The notes beneath the pieces were generated by a model that was not told the DNA's origin, did not search any database, and worked only from the letters and a program-made list of their open reading frames with translations. Below, one piece after another: positions 16,053-24,805 of a stretch of DNA of 32,581 nucleotides (position 1 is the first letter of the stretch; every line of letters begins with the position of its first letter). This stretch comes from Verrucomicrobiota bacterium (GTDB taxonomy: Bacteria > Verrucomicrobiota > Verrucomicrobiia > Verrucomicrobiales > DEV007). The position numbers were made by a program, and so were the translations under genes. The stretch covers positions 1-32,581 of the forward strand of contig DAOUQC010000059.1 of assembly GCA_030625775.1 (NCBI GenBank). The letters are read 5' to 3'.

Positions 16053-18296
16053 TCAGCGTATTCCTAGCCCTCGAACACCTACGCCCCGAACGTCTATTGG
16101 TTCAAAACCCAGCTTGCCTACCACCGCACCTGCTCCCACCCGGAAGTCATTGCCCTCCGGATCCACAAAACCGGGATCAATGCTCACACTGTTTTTCTCC
16201 ACTCCCCGCTCCCTTTGCCCTTGCAGAAATTCGGCGGCCCACTGCTTGTCCGCCGAATTAAAATAAAGGTTCCGATCTGCTTTGCATGAACTCAAGCTGG
16301 CGGGCGGCTGCAAGCGCTTGCCGCGTTTCCACGCTTTTTGATGCTCATACAAAATCGCCTGCCCGGCCTCTCTCGATACAAACAAATTACCCTGCACTCT
16401 AGATCCTGTAACGGGAGCACTGGGAAAAATAATGAACCCCCGTTGATGCACCACTTCCACCCCGCCAGGTGTCCGTGACCTCAAATCGTAAACAATATTA
16501 TTCACAATATCATTCCTTCCCTTGCTGATAAAACCCTCTCCGCAACAACGGGCGATCACATTTTTTTCAATCAACACCCCGTGCTGATCATCATCGCAAC
16601 GAATCGCCGCGTTCATGTTCGGGCTGGTGACATCGTGGATGAAATTATGATGCACATGATTCCCCCTCCCTGTTCCTGAAACATAAATCGCATTGCCATC
16701 GCCCATCTTCTCCATGCAATGATGGATGTCATTGTAGGCGATGGTATTGAGGCGTCCATGCATCAAAGGCTCCCGGTTCTGCCAACTGCGCTCCTCACCC
16801 TCGAGCAACAGATTCAACTCATCCCAACGCACCGTGCGGCTTGCCTCCTTGTCACCGGCACGATCCAGTTGAGTTCGCCCGCTCACCACGATCGCAGTGT
16901 AAGGCACATGATGAATCGTATTATGCACAAGCCGGTTGTGACCACTCTGCCAGATAAAAATCGCCGGGGAATGTTTCCACAAACGACCGATATGATGGAA
17001 TTCCGAATCAGCGATCACGTTGTCGCGGTTGACGTCTTTCATCCCCATGCCATAGCCCGCCATCAACACACCCACTCCTCCGAGATTGGAAAACTCACAA
17101 CGCCGGATCTCGTTCCGTTGGCAATGCAAATCCAAACGAATCCCTGCCGCAGCGCTGTCTACAAATTCGCATTGTGTAAACATGCAATCCTCCGCCCCAC
17201 GCAATCTGACCATGGCGGTTGCCTTGTCATACATCTCCCAATCATGTTGCAGGCCCTTGCCCGACTTGTCCGCATCCCAGGCAAAAGCATTGCCTTGAGT
17301 AAAGGTCAGCCCATGAAAACTCAAACCCGTCACCGGCCGGTCCTTGAGATCCGTTGCATCAATCTCCCCCTTGATCGCAATCAACTCCGTCCCCCTGCCC
17401 ACCACGATTTCCTTCCCCGGCTTTTTCCCATCCGGTGGCCACAGATAGAGCTTTCGCTTTTTGCTATCGTGAACCCATTCACCGGGTTCATCCAGCACAC
17501 TAAGCACATTCTCTACCCATAAGGTTCCGGCGGGAAAATAAGAAAGCGGGGGCGGAACCATGGCGTAAGTCGCCGGCTCAACGGTTCGTAACAGACCGCT
17601 TTCCGCATCGACACTTTCCACGGACAAGCGATTCATCACCCAGGGGTATTTCGGCACCAGTTCAATACTCGCCCCACGAAAATCCCCGATCTTTTTCACC
17701 AAGGCCCCCGGCAAATACAGATGCCGCAAATCAATCGCCCGACGAAAGCGATAAGGCACATTATCGGGAACTTTCCCCAGCGGAACCACCCCTTCGCTTC
17801 TCGCCCGGGGCAACATTTTTTCCCCATCGAACAAAGCTCTGATTTCCCTCCACTTATCAGGCACGTCGATCTGCCAGACATTCTCCCTGTCCGTTTTTTC
17901 CCACTCACCAGGCAAAGGGGCCGCCCCACTCAAAACCGCTTTCTCTCCCGGAAAACTCGCATATACCACACGCGATCCGGGCCCCGCGCTGTCCCGCAAA
18001 GAAAATACCACCGCCTCCTGCATTCGATACACCCCTGCCCGCAGCCACACCCTGATTTCCCTGCCCCCGGCCCTGTCCACTTCCCTCACTGCATCCCTTG
18101 CTCTCGCCAGAGTGGCAAAAGGAGCGGCCTTGCTGCCCGGCTGTTGATCACTGCCATAGGGGGCAACAAAAAATTCAAGCTTGTCCGCAGCATGCACCCT
18201 ATGTCCACCCAACAACAGACACAGCCCTAGCCAAATCAGAACATGTGTTTTATCAGGCCGCCAACAGCAGCCTAGCGGTTCAATCAATGATGCCAT
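16053..18296 (-). CDS. Secreted right-handed parallel beta-helix protein (GH141-like)
   Basis: A 747-residue exported protein, probably acting on a plant- or algal-type polysaccharide. The ATG at 18296 precedes a signal peptide (HVLIWLGLCLLLGGHRVHA, then ADK). The mature part starts with FFVAPYGSDQQPGSKAAPFATLARARDAVR and WLRAGVYRM, typical of pectate-lyase-like beta-helix proteins. The helix region runs from about residue 340 to 640, with repeating turns such as RRCEFSNLGGVGVLM, NTIAYNDIHHCMEKMG and HHNFIHDV. The whole plan resembles GH141-type proteins; catalytic residues cannot be assigned by eye. The frame stays open another 185 codons upstream across the divergent gene, which is a shadow. 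Confidence 0.8.
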   Translation of the reverse strand: MASLIEPLGCCWRPDKTHVLIWLGLCLLLGGHRVHAADKLEFFVAPYGSDQQPGSKAAPFATLARARDAVREVDRAGGREIRVWLRAGVYRMQEAVVFSLRDSAGPGSRVVYASFPGEKAVLSGAAPLPGEWEKTDRENVWQIDVPDKWREIRALFDGEKMLPRARSEGVVPLGKVPDNVPYRFRRAIDLRHLYLPGALVKKIGDFRGASIELVPKYPWVMNRLSVESVDAESGLLRTVEPATYAMVPPPLSYFPAGTLWVENVLSVLDEPGEWVHDSKKRKLYLWPPDGKKPGKEIVVGRGTELIAIKGEIDATDLKDRPVTGLSFHGLTFTQGNAFAWDADKSGKGLQHDWEMYDKATAMVRLRGAEDCMFTQCEFVDSAAAGIRLDLHCQRNEIRRCEFSNLGGVGVLMAGYGMGMKDVNRDNVIADSEFHHIGRLWKHSPAIFIWQSGHNRLVHNTIHHVPYTAIVVSGRTQLDRAGDKEASRTVRWDELNLLLEGEERSWQNREPLMHGRLNTIAYNDIHHCMEKMGDGNAIYVSGTGRGNHVHHNFIHDVTSPNMNAAIRCDDDQHGVLIEKNVIARCCGEGFISKGRNDIVNNIVYDLRSRTPGGVEVVHQRGFIIFPSAPVTGSRVQGNLFVSREAGQAILYEHQKAWKRGKRLQPPASLSSCKADRNLYFNSADKQWAAEFLQGQRERGVEKNSVSIDPGFVDPEGNDFRVGAGAVVGKLGFEPIDVRGVGVRGLGIR

Positions 18297-18356
18297 GAAT
18301 AACTGTAATCTAAACTCATTGCCGATCAGCAAAAAAAATGCCACCTTCTCCACACT

Positions 18357-19322
18357 ATGAAGTCCAAGCCCCAGAATTCCGATCCTTCCCCCATCGCCCG
18401 TCGTGACCTTTTGCTCTCTGCCGGAGTCCTCGCCGGCGGCCTGGCCTGTGCCAGCGCCCCCACCCTTCACGCACAAAAGAAACCTTCCACCAAACCTTTC
18501 ACCTACTGCCTGAATACCAGTACCATCCGCGGCCAGGAACTCTCCATCGAAGAGGAAATCGACGTCACCGCCAAAGCCGGTTACGACGCCATCGAGCCCT
18601 GGTTTCGCAAGATCAACCCCTACATCGAAAAGGGAGGCTCTCTCAAAGATCTGCGCAAACGCATCGATGACCACGGACTGACGGTTGAAAGCTCCATCGG
18701 GTTTGCCAAATGGATCGTCGACGATGACAAAGTGCGCGCCGCAGGTCTCGAAGAAGCCAAGCGAGACATGGACACCATCGCCCAACTCGGCGGCACACGC
18801 CTCGCCGCTCCACCCGTCGGAGCCACCAAGGAACCCGGTCTCGATTTGCACAAAGCTGGAGAACGCTACCGCGCGCTGCTGGAACTCGGTGATGAAATGG
18901 GCATCGTGCCCCAGGTCGAAGTCTGGGGTTTTTCCAAAAATCTTTACCGCTTGTGTGATTCCACTTCAGTTGCCATTGCCGCTGACCACCCGAAAGCCTG
19001 CCTGCTCACCGATGTCTATCATCTCTACAAAGGCGGATCAGCCTTTGAAGGGCTTCGTTTGCTCGGCCCCGAATCCCTGCAAGTAATTCACATGAATGAT
19101 TACCCGGACATCCCGCGCAACAAAATCGGTGATGCCGACCGCGTGTTCACCGGTGACGGCGTCGCCCCACTGGAGCAGGTATTTGAAATTTTTAGAACCA
19201 TCGGAGCTCAACCCGTGCTTTCGCTCGAACTGTTCAACCGCGAATACTGGAAAATGGATGCCTACGAATGCGCAAAAACGGGCCTTGATAAAATGAAAGC
19301 CAGCGTGGCAAAATACGCTTGA
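18357..19322 (+). CDS. Tat-exported sugar isomerase/epimerase-like TIM-barrel protein
   Basis: A 321-residue protein of the xylose isomerase-like TIM-barrel superfamily. The leader carries a twin-arginine motif (ARRDLLLSAGVLAGG) and a cleavage site near LHA, so it should be exported folded, probably with its metal. The barrel shows SIEEEIDVTAKAGYDAIEPW, IVPQVEVWGF (metal-ligand Glu), LLTDVYHLYKGG, VIHMNDYP and LSLELFN, which supply the usual Glu/Asp/His ligands. It diverges from the beta-helix gene by 60 nt and its TGA abuts the stop of the SGNH hydrolase gene. A role in processing sugars released outside the cytoplasm is inferred. Confidence 0.85.
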   Translation: MKSKPQNSDPSPIARRDLLLSAGVLAGGLACASAPTLHAQKKPSTKPFTYCLNTSTIRGQELSIEEEIDVTAKAGYDAIEPWFRKINPYIEKGGSLKDLRKRIDDHGLTVESSIGFAKWIVDDDKVRAAGLEEAKRDMDTIAQLGGTRLAAPPVGATKEPGLDLHKAGERYRALLELGDEMGIVPQVEVWGFSKNLYRLCDSTSVAIAADHPKACLLTDVYHLYKGGSAFEGLRLLGPESLQVIHMNDYPDIPRNKIGDADRVFTGDGVAPLEQVFEIFRTIGAQPVLSLELFNREYWKMDAYECAKTGLDKMKASVAKYA

Positions 19323-20036
19323 TCACTTCCTGCTTTTTTCTCCATCCCCGGCCCCGGTCAAGGCCTGCCGTATGACCCCGGCCACCTGCCGGCTCTGCAC
19401 CTCCACCCCCGCTTTGCTCCAGTGAAATTTATCCCCGTGCATTAGGTCGAGTTTATCACTCATCAACCGGTAAAGATCGTCCGTTTCGATGCCATAGCTC
19501 TTCATCACTCGCTCGGCAATAACATTGCGCTCAATGATCGTCGGATTATTCACCGGATCCAAGCGACTCGGCTCTCCTTTCACTGAAATCTGGGTAGTGC
19601 TGCACCAGATCAGTTTTGCTTGTGGAGCCCCCTTGCGGAAAACCTCGACATACTTTTTCAACAGCGGCTCGTATTGACCTTCCGGAATCCGTCCTTCAGG
19701 CCAACCATGCAACCCTATGTTAAAATGAATCACATCGTAAGGCCCTTGCTGCAATACTGTCTTCAAATCCGCATGCAGCGTTGGACTCTTCACATTCATC
19801 CCCGTCACCCAGGCATCCACTGCCACTTTTCCCGCCAGAGCTTTGCCCACCGATCCGCGATAGCTATTTACAATCGAATCACCAATCAGTAACACACGCG
19901 GCAGCTTTTCATCCTTCTCATCACTCTTGTATATCCCCCATGGTTTTCCATTGGAGTGTAGCCCCAGCTTCACATCATTCGCACCCGCAATCGCAGTCAC
20001 CCCCATCAGGATCAATAACAAAAATCGAATTTTCAT
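19323..20036 (-). CDS. Secreted SGNH/GDSL-family hydrolase
   Basis: A 237-residue exported esterase-like protein. The ATG at 20036 starts a short signal peptide (MKIRFLLLILMGVTAIAGA). Visible SGNH blocks are block I IGDSIVNSYRG (nucleophile Ser), the NIGLHGWPEG region supplying the oxyanion-hole Asn, and a late DKFHWSKAG with the catalytic Asp and His. Such enzymes often remove acetyl or other acyl groups from polysaccharides, which fits the neighbouring beta-helix and TIM-barrel genes. The start at 20045 in the same frame is TTG and was not used. It converges with the TIM-barrel gene with no spacer. Confidence 0.85.
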   Translation of the reverse strand: MKIRFLLLILMGVTAIAGANDVKLGLHSNGKPWGIYKSDEKDEKLPRVLLIGDSIVNSYRGSVGKALAGKVAVDAWVTGMNVKSPTLHADLKTVLQQGPYDVIHFNIGLHGWPEGRIPEGQYEPLLKKYVEVFRKGAPQAKLIWCSTTQISVKGEPSRLDPVNNPTIIERNVIAERVMKSYGIETDDLYRLMSDKLDLMHGDKFHWSKAGVEVQSRQVAGVIRQALTGAGDGEKSRK

Positions 20037-20045
20037 AATGGTCAA

Positions 20046-20297
20046 AGCTTAAGCCTTATTTTTGAGCAAAGCAACATCAACACTAACTGATGTAATGGAT
20101 ATATATTAATATTATAGAGCAAAGCGAGCCATCAGCCTGCAGAAGTTCCGCCACGACCAGGTCACCTTTCGAGACCATTAGCCCGCTTGGACAGACGCTC
20201 CTGAATCAGAGTAATCAGCTCGTTGTGACTTACCGCCCTTATTCGCCTTATCTTCGTTATCTTCCGTATCGAGGGTGTCGTTTGTGATGACTTAACA
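20046..20297. other. Intergenic stretch without recognised gene
   Basis: There are 252 bases between the SGNH hydrolase and GH32-like genes, both on the minus strand. It contains an AT-rich segment (TATATATTAATATTATAG around 20101) that could hold a promoter for the SGNH gene, and a more GC-balanced part near 20130-20290 that looks weakly coding on the minus strand but is broken by stops. A decayed gene remnant is possible; I could not name it. Confidence 0.4.
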
Positions 20298-21770
20298 CTA
20301 CTCCGCCGCAGCTTTTGTGTAGATAGAGTTCATCTTCCAAGAAGAAATGGCCTTAACCGCCACGTCACCGCCTTTGCTGAATAAACTGACGTGAATATCT
20401 TTTGGATTATACTCGTGCCAGGCCACTGCAGCTTGGCGGTCGTTGGCAAAAACCTCGATCATGCTCTTGTCGATAAAGATACGCAAGGTGAGGTCTTCTC
20501 CTTTCTTCAACTCGAACGGAGGATTGATATAGCCAACTGTCAAGGTCTTGCTCGCGTGGTGGGAAGCGATCGTAAAGCCATTACTCCCATCTTCACCACA
20601 CAGCACCTTGATCCCGAACTCACTAGCCGAAGGGGCGTCCAGAACGAGCTCTAGTTCCATCGTATCACCGGCAATCTCCTTCAGGAGGTAAGCTGTATCA
20701 CTTTTTACCGTAATATTCCGCTCTCGCTTTGGATCAGTCCGTAGCTGCTTTAGCTCACGTAAGGGTTTAATGCGCAACACCCCATCCTCTGGAAGGCTTA
20801 GCTCGCGGGGAAGAGATTGGATACCCGGCTGAAGCTTGCCGTTCACTAGTTCATTAAAGTTCTTCGCTCTGTCAACTTTTTGCATTTTGTTAACCCACGG
20901 CGTGCACCATGCCCACATCACCCGTCGGCCGTCGGGTGTCAATAGTGATTCCGGAGCAAAAAAATCCCACCTGGCCCAGTTCATTAAAGCGTGATGATCC
21001 GGTAGAAACTTCTCATCTCTGAACTCACCGAGATAATAGCGAGCGCCCAGGCCGTGACTGATACACAGAAGCATCCACTTGTCACCGATTTTAAACATGT
21101 TGGCGCAGGAAGTATCTTCGTCTTTGGGTACCCCCAGACCTTTCGGAAAGTTCGGGTGAAACAACTCGCCAAGAAACTCCCACTGTTTGAGATCCTTGGA
21201 TTTTGCCAGGGTCGGGTTTGCTCCGCCGCCGAGAGAGTAATAGGAGTTGTCCATCAGCCAGCAATCGGGATCCCAGTGCCGCATTTCCGCCGGCTTGCCG
21301 TCAGTCGTCTGCGGTTCTACCGGGATGGGTTCAGACCATTCGTTCAGGTCATCGTCCAGCGCAAAGGCGATCTGGTTCCTGCCGGAACCCTGGCCGTGAT
21401 AGATGATTGCAGGCTTGCCGTCCTTAGTCAGGAACGCAGTTCCACTGAACATTCCATGTCCTGTCTTGGGCGGTGTGAGCACGGTTGGGTGCCATTTCCA
21501 ATGAACCATATCCCTGCTCGATACGTGAGCGAAGGAGTGCCCCTTGCTCTGGTAGATATAGTGTAGATGATAGCGCCCTTTGTAGAATATGGTACAGTTT
21601 GGATCTGCAGGGATCGCCTTGTCAGGTCCTGGATGCGCCAGGTGGTAAGTCAGCCAGGTCTCTGGCAGATTCTCCGGCATCACAGGCCTATCCCGGGTTG
21701 TTTCCGGTATCTGTGCATCACACACGGCGGTGATCAGAATAGTGATGAGTCCTGTTATATATGCTTTCAT
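20298..21770 (-). CDS. Secreted GH32-like glycoside hydrolase
   Basis: A 490-residue exported protein with the GH32 plan: an N-terminal five-bladed propeller and a C-terminal beta-sandwich (LTLRIFIDKSMIEVFANDRQAAV). The signal peptide is MKAYITGLITILITAVCDA. Asp56 of ADPN fits the nucleophile and the HWDPD motif (165-169) the transition-state Asp. FSGTAF at 108-113 is a further family block. The usual EC(P) motif with the acid/base Glu is replaced by EDTSCAN (218-224), where Ser precedes the Cys and Glu218 lies four residues before it. Fructan hydrolysis is the default guess, but substrate and activity are uncertain. Confidence 0.85.
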   Translation of the reverse strand: MKAYITGLITILITAVCDAQIPETTRDRPVMPENLPETWLTYHLAHPGPDKAIPADPNCTIFYKGRYHLHYIYQSKGHSFAHVSSRDMVHWKWHPTVLTPPKTGHGMFSGTAFLTKDGKPAIIYHGQGSGRNQIAFALDDDLNEWSEPIPVEPQTTDGKPAEMRHWDPDCWLMDNSYYSLGGGANPTLAKSKDLKQWEFLGELFHPNFPKGLGVPKDEDTSCANMFKIGDKWMLLCISHGLGARYYLGEFRDEKFLPDHHALMNWARWDFFAPESLLTPDGRRVMWAWCTPWVNKMQKVDRAKNFNELVNGKLQPGIQSLPRELSLPEDGVLRIKPLRELKQLRTDPKRERNITVKSDTAYLLKEIAGDTMELELVLDAPSASEFGIKVLCGEDGSNGFTIASHHASKTLTVGYINPPFELKKGEDLTLRIFIDKSMIEVFANDRQAAVAWHEYNPKDIHVSLFSKGGDVAVKAISSWKMNSIYTKAAAE

Positions 21771-21833
21771 TATTTATTACAACGTTCAGGATGACACGCC
21801 CTTTGGGATGTCGTCCAGCCACTTGTTCCAGAT

Positions 21834-22202
21834 TTAATATCCTTGAAATCTCCAATTTGAATATCCAAGTTCAGCTTTATTTTTCTTAACAAAATTATCG
21901 AGTTTATTTTGAATTTCCTCAGGCATGTTTGTGTCGAAAGCCAGGTCAAAAATAACCCCTTCCGATACGACAACCCTCCCATCCCAAGATATTCTTACTT
22001 TTTGCTTACGCCGTGGATGCAACAAAAGGTCGTTAAGGATATTATCATAATTTTCATATTTACGAGTCTTAATGCCAGAGCCAATCTCATGAACGACCCT
22101 ATTAACGATGCCCCTTCCGCGCATACCTGAAAACTCATACAAAGATAGCACCACGCCAAAGATAATTACGACTACAACAAGAGAGAACCGCCTTTTTTTC
22201 AT
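21834..22202 (-). CDS. Small membrane-anchored protein of unknown function
   Basis: A 122-residue product that I do not recognise. It begins with KKRR and a single hydrophobic helix (FSLVVVVIIFGVVLSLYEF), consistent with an N-in membrane anchor. A basic and polar soluble part of about 95 residues follows, containing KVRISWDGRVVVSEG and a helical FDTNMPEEIQNKLDNFVKK segment. The short clean helix-plus-domain layout suggests a real gene. The region is AT-richer than its neighbours and contains small orphan ORFs, so recent acquisition is possible. Confidence 0.6.
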   Translation of the reverse strand: MKKRRFSLVVVVIIFGVVLSLYEFSGMRGRGIVNRVVHEIGSGIKTRKYENYDNILNDLLLHPRRKQKVRISWDGRVVVSEGVIFDLAFDTNMPEEIQNKLDNFVKKNKAELGYSNWRFQGY

Positions 22203-22308
22203 CTTGAACAGTCTTATTACATTACCCCCTACCCATTAACATTTTACACAGAACAGCTCACTGATTACAGGGGCAAGTGGTCCTACCTGGACAGACTCTG
22301 CCCCCACA

Positions 22309-22338
22309 CATCGCTTCCGACTTTAGTCGGAAGCGATG
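22309..22338. repeat. Perfect 14-bp-arm inverted repeat
   Basis: CATCGCTTCCGACT (22309-22322), a TT centre, then AGTCGGAAGCGATG (22325-22338) are perfectly complementary. The flanks (CACA before, TTGTG after) can extend the stem across a bulge. No T-run follows on either strand, so a simple intrinsic terminator is unlikely. It lies between two small minus-strand ORFs and looks like a REP-type palindromic unit. Confidence 0.8.
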
Positions 22339-22377
22339 CCTTGTGAAAGAATATTATTGGTTTAACTCTTAAGAAAA

Positions 22378-22566
22378 TCAGAAAAATATATCGGGGAATA
22401 TCGAACCTACCAGGTCTCTATTTTCTACCCAGTGACAAAAATCCGTCTCGCGCTTGAAGTCAGGGGAAGTTCCGGACTTGCCCTTTGGATTAACTCTGAT
22501 CCAATCCAAATAACGCTGCCAATCAGAGCCCTCCGCTTCGCCGGATAAATCACTTGCACTATTCAT
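22378..22566 (-). CDS. Small hypothetical protein
   Basis: A 62-residue acidic ORF with Trp-rich pieces (GSDWQRYLDWIRVNPKGKSG, then CHWVENRDLVG) that I do not recognise. It is supported by AAGGA ten bases upstream of the ATG, inside one arm of a perfect inverted repeat (22576-22605). Its length gives no statistical support by itself, so it may be spurious. If real, it is probably transcribed alone or with the small membrane protein further downstream on the same strand. Confidence 0.4.
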   Translation of the reverse strand: MNSASDLSGEAEGSDWQRYLDWIRVNPKGKSGTSPDFKRETDFCHWVENRDLVGSIFPDIFF

Positions 22567-22575
22567 ATGAACAGT

Positions 22576-22605
22576 ATCCTTGTAAGGTTCCGCTTATACA
22601 AGGAT
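22576..22605 (-). promoter_or_regulatory. Inverted repeat covering the RBS of the 62-aa ORF
   Basis: ATCCTTGTA (22576-22584) and TACAAGGAT (22597-22605) are perfect 9-bp inverted arms with a 12-nt spacer, ending ten bases from the start codon of the minus-strand ORF at 22566. In the transcript the arm nearest the gene contains the AAGGA ribosome-binding sequence, so folding would hide it. A dimeric-protein operator is the alternative reading. Confidence 0.55.
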
Positions 22606-22697
22606 TAATTTTGGATTCACTCATAATTCGCACTATCGGCCCCCTGAATGGCTAACTCACCATAAAACAGACCCGAAGTCGGGCAAAACCGCTAAAA

Positions 22698-22711
22698 ACT
22701 ACATCTTGTAG
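22698..22711 (+). promoter_or_regulatory. NrdR box 1 upstream of nrdR
   Basis: ACTACATCTTGTAG contains CTACA-TCT-TGTAG, a dyad matching most of the published NrdR-box pattern (acaCwAtATaTwGtgt). A near-identical copy starts exactly 33 bp downstream, about three helical turns, as is usual for tandem NrdR boxes. Binding is inferred. Confidence 0.7.
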
Positions 22712-22722
22712 CAATTTTGCGA

Positions 22723-22751
22723 TTGACACCACTACATCTTGTGGGCATTCT
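22723..22751 (+). promoter_or_regulatory. Predicted nrdR promoter
   Basis: A perfect -35 hexamer TTGACA (22723-22728) is followed 17 nt later by CATTCT (22746-22751), a weak -10. NrdR box 2 lies inside the spacer, so NrdR binding would block RNA polymerase. Transcription would begin about 10 nt before the ATG at 22770, leaving almost no leader. Confidence 0.55.
22731..22744 (+). promoter_or_regulatory. NrdR box 2 overlapping the nrdR promoter
   Basis: ACTACATCTTGTGG differs from box 1 by one base and is in the same orientation. It occupies most of the spacer between the predicted -35 and -10 elements, the expected position for a repressor site. Confidence 0.7.
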
Positions 22752-22769
22752 CAGGATTGAGTCTCAGTA

Positions 22770-23255
22770 ATGCGTTGCCTTAAATGTAATAGTCTAGAAG
22801 ACAAGGTGATCGATTCCCGTTCCAGCAAGGACGGCTTATCGATCCGCCGTCGTCGTGAATGCCTGGAGTGCAGCCATCGCTTCACCACCTACGAGCAAGT
22901 TGAGCGTAACGAATTCCAGGTCGTTAAGCGCGACAGCCTCCGGGAGCCCTTTCGGCCGGAAAAATTGCTCTCAGGAATGATAAAAGCCTGTGAGAAGCGC
23001 CCCGTTCCTGTCGAATTGCTCGAGGCCGCAGTTGAAGAAATTGCCAACGAACTGGCTTCGGAAAATCTCAGGGAGATCCCCTCCCGCATGATCGGCCCCA
23101 AGGTGATGAGCAAACTCAAGCACATCGACCAGGTCGCCTTTGTTCGTTACGCCTCTGTTTACCGTCAGTTCGAGGACGTCGGTGAATTCATCGATGAAAT
23201 CCAATCCCTCGAGCGCCAACCCGTCAACGAACGACTGCAGCCCGACCTTTTTTGA
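22770..23255 (+). CDS. nrdR: Transcriptional repressor NrdR
   Basis: A 161-residue repressor of ribonucleotide reductase genes. The N-terminal zinc ribbon has Cys3, Cys6, Cys31 and Cys34 with the conserved VIDSRSSKDGLSIRRRREC stretch between them. An ATP-cone domain follows from about residue 46 (VVKRDSLREPFRPEKLLSGM to QVAFVRYASVYRQF), which senses ATP/dATP. Length and motifs are fully typical. Two NrdR-box-like sites over its promoter indicate autoregulation. No ribonucleotide reductase gene is in this window, so the targets lie elsewhere. Confidence 0.96.
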   Translation: MRCLKCNSLEDKVIDSRSSKDGLSIRRRRECLECSHRFTTYEQVERNEFQVVKRDSLREPFRPEKLLSGMIKACEKRPVPVELLEAAVEEIANELASENLREIPSRMIGPKVMSKLKHIDQVAFVRYASVYRQFEDVGEFIDEIQSLERQPVNERLQPDLF

Positions 23256-23309
23256 TCCCGCACCTTTCCGCCCTTCATTCCCATTGCTACCCGCGCAACC
23301 GAGCCGCCA

Positions 23310-24214
<905 letters not shown>

Positions 24215-24311
24215 ACGGGAACAGGCCAAAGTAATTTACTTTTGAGGGAGAGATTCAGATGTGTAAAAACTTCATTTGCTGCCAATCCTTTTCACAGCGA
24301 TATTTCCTGCG

Positions 24312-24776
24312 ATGAAATCGCTTTCTAAAACCCTGCTGTCCGTCTTCTGCCTCTGTTTGTTTGTAAGTTGTGGCGGTCGCAACTTTGACTCCTCGTGGCA
24401 ACAAACGAATAAAAAATACCAAACAGGTAGCCGCAATCCCGTCACCGGCCCCTGGGAAGGCACCTGGCTCAGTGCCGCGAATGGGCACAAAGGAAAATTG
24501 CGCTGTGTCATCAGCCCTATCGAAAAAACAACAGCAAGTGGCAGCTATCTCTTCCGTTACTGGGCCACATGGGCGGGACCTTTGCAAGGGGGCTTTGACG
24601 CCGAATTTGATGTTGAAAAAATGGGCAGCCAATACCACGTGCAGGGAACGCATGATCTTGGCACCTTTGGTTCCTTTCAACATGAGGGTGTCATTCAGGG
24701 CAACAACTTCGAAGCAACTTATCGCTCATCCAGTGGAGACCACGGCACCTTTAATCTGCACCGCCCAGAGCAATAA
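24312..24776 (+). CDS. Small secreted lipoprotein of unknown function
   Basis: A 154-residue product starting at the ATG at 24312. The signal peptide MKSLSKTLLSVFCLCLFVSC ends in a lipobox (LFVSC, then GG), so the Cys near residue 20 should be lipidated. The mature part opens with a Gln/Asn-rich stretch and then PVTGPWEGTWLSAANGHKG, with beta-strand-rich repeats (GTHDLGTFGSF, EATYRSSSGDHGTF) reminiscent of small beta-barrel or lipocalin-like folds. I cannot assign a function. The gene stands alone, convergent with the gluzincin gene. A start at 24276 would place 12 odd residues before the signal peptide. Confidence 0.78.
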   Translation: MKSLSKTLLSVFCLCLFVSCGGRNFDSSWQQTNKKYQTGSRNPVTGPWEGTWLSAANGHKGKLRCVISPIEKTTASGSYLFRYWATWAGPLQGGFDAEFDVEKMGSQYHVQGTHDLGTFGSFQHEGVIQGNNFEATYRSSSGDHGTFNLHRPEQ

Positions 24777-24781
24777 TTCCC

Positions 24782-24805
24782 ATTCATCATTCATCATTCA
24801 TCATT
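24782..24805. repeat. Heptanucleotide tandem repeat across a stop codon
   Basis: ATTCATC is repeated three times (24782-24802) followed by a partial ATT. The stop codon of the minus-strand gluzincin gene (24794-24796) lies within it. A change of one unit would leave the upstream coding frame intact but could alter the last residues or the 3' untranslated sequence. Confidence 0.75.

Noticed and set aside
18297-18851. 185-codon extension of the beta-helix frame, antisense to the TIM-barrel gene
   Set aside because: It lies opposite a well-supported gene, is Gly-rich in the way of antisense shadows, and the ATG at 18296 starts a signal peptide.
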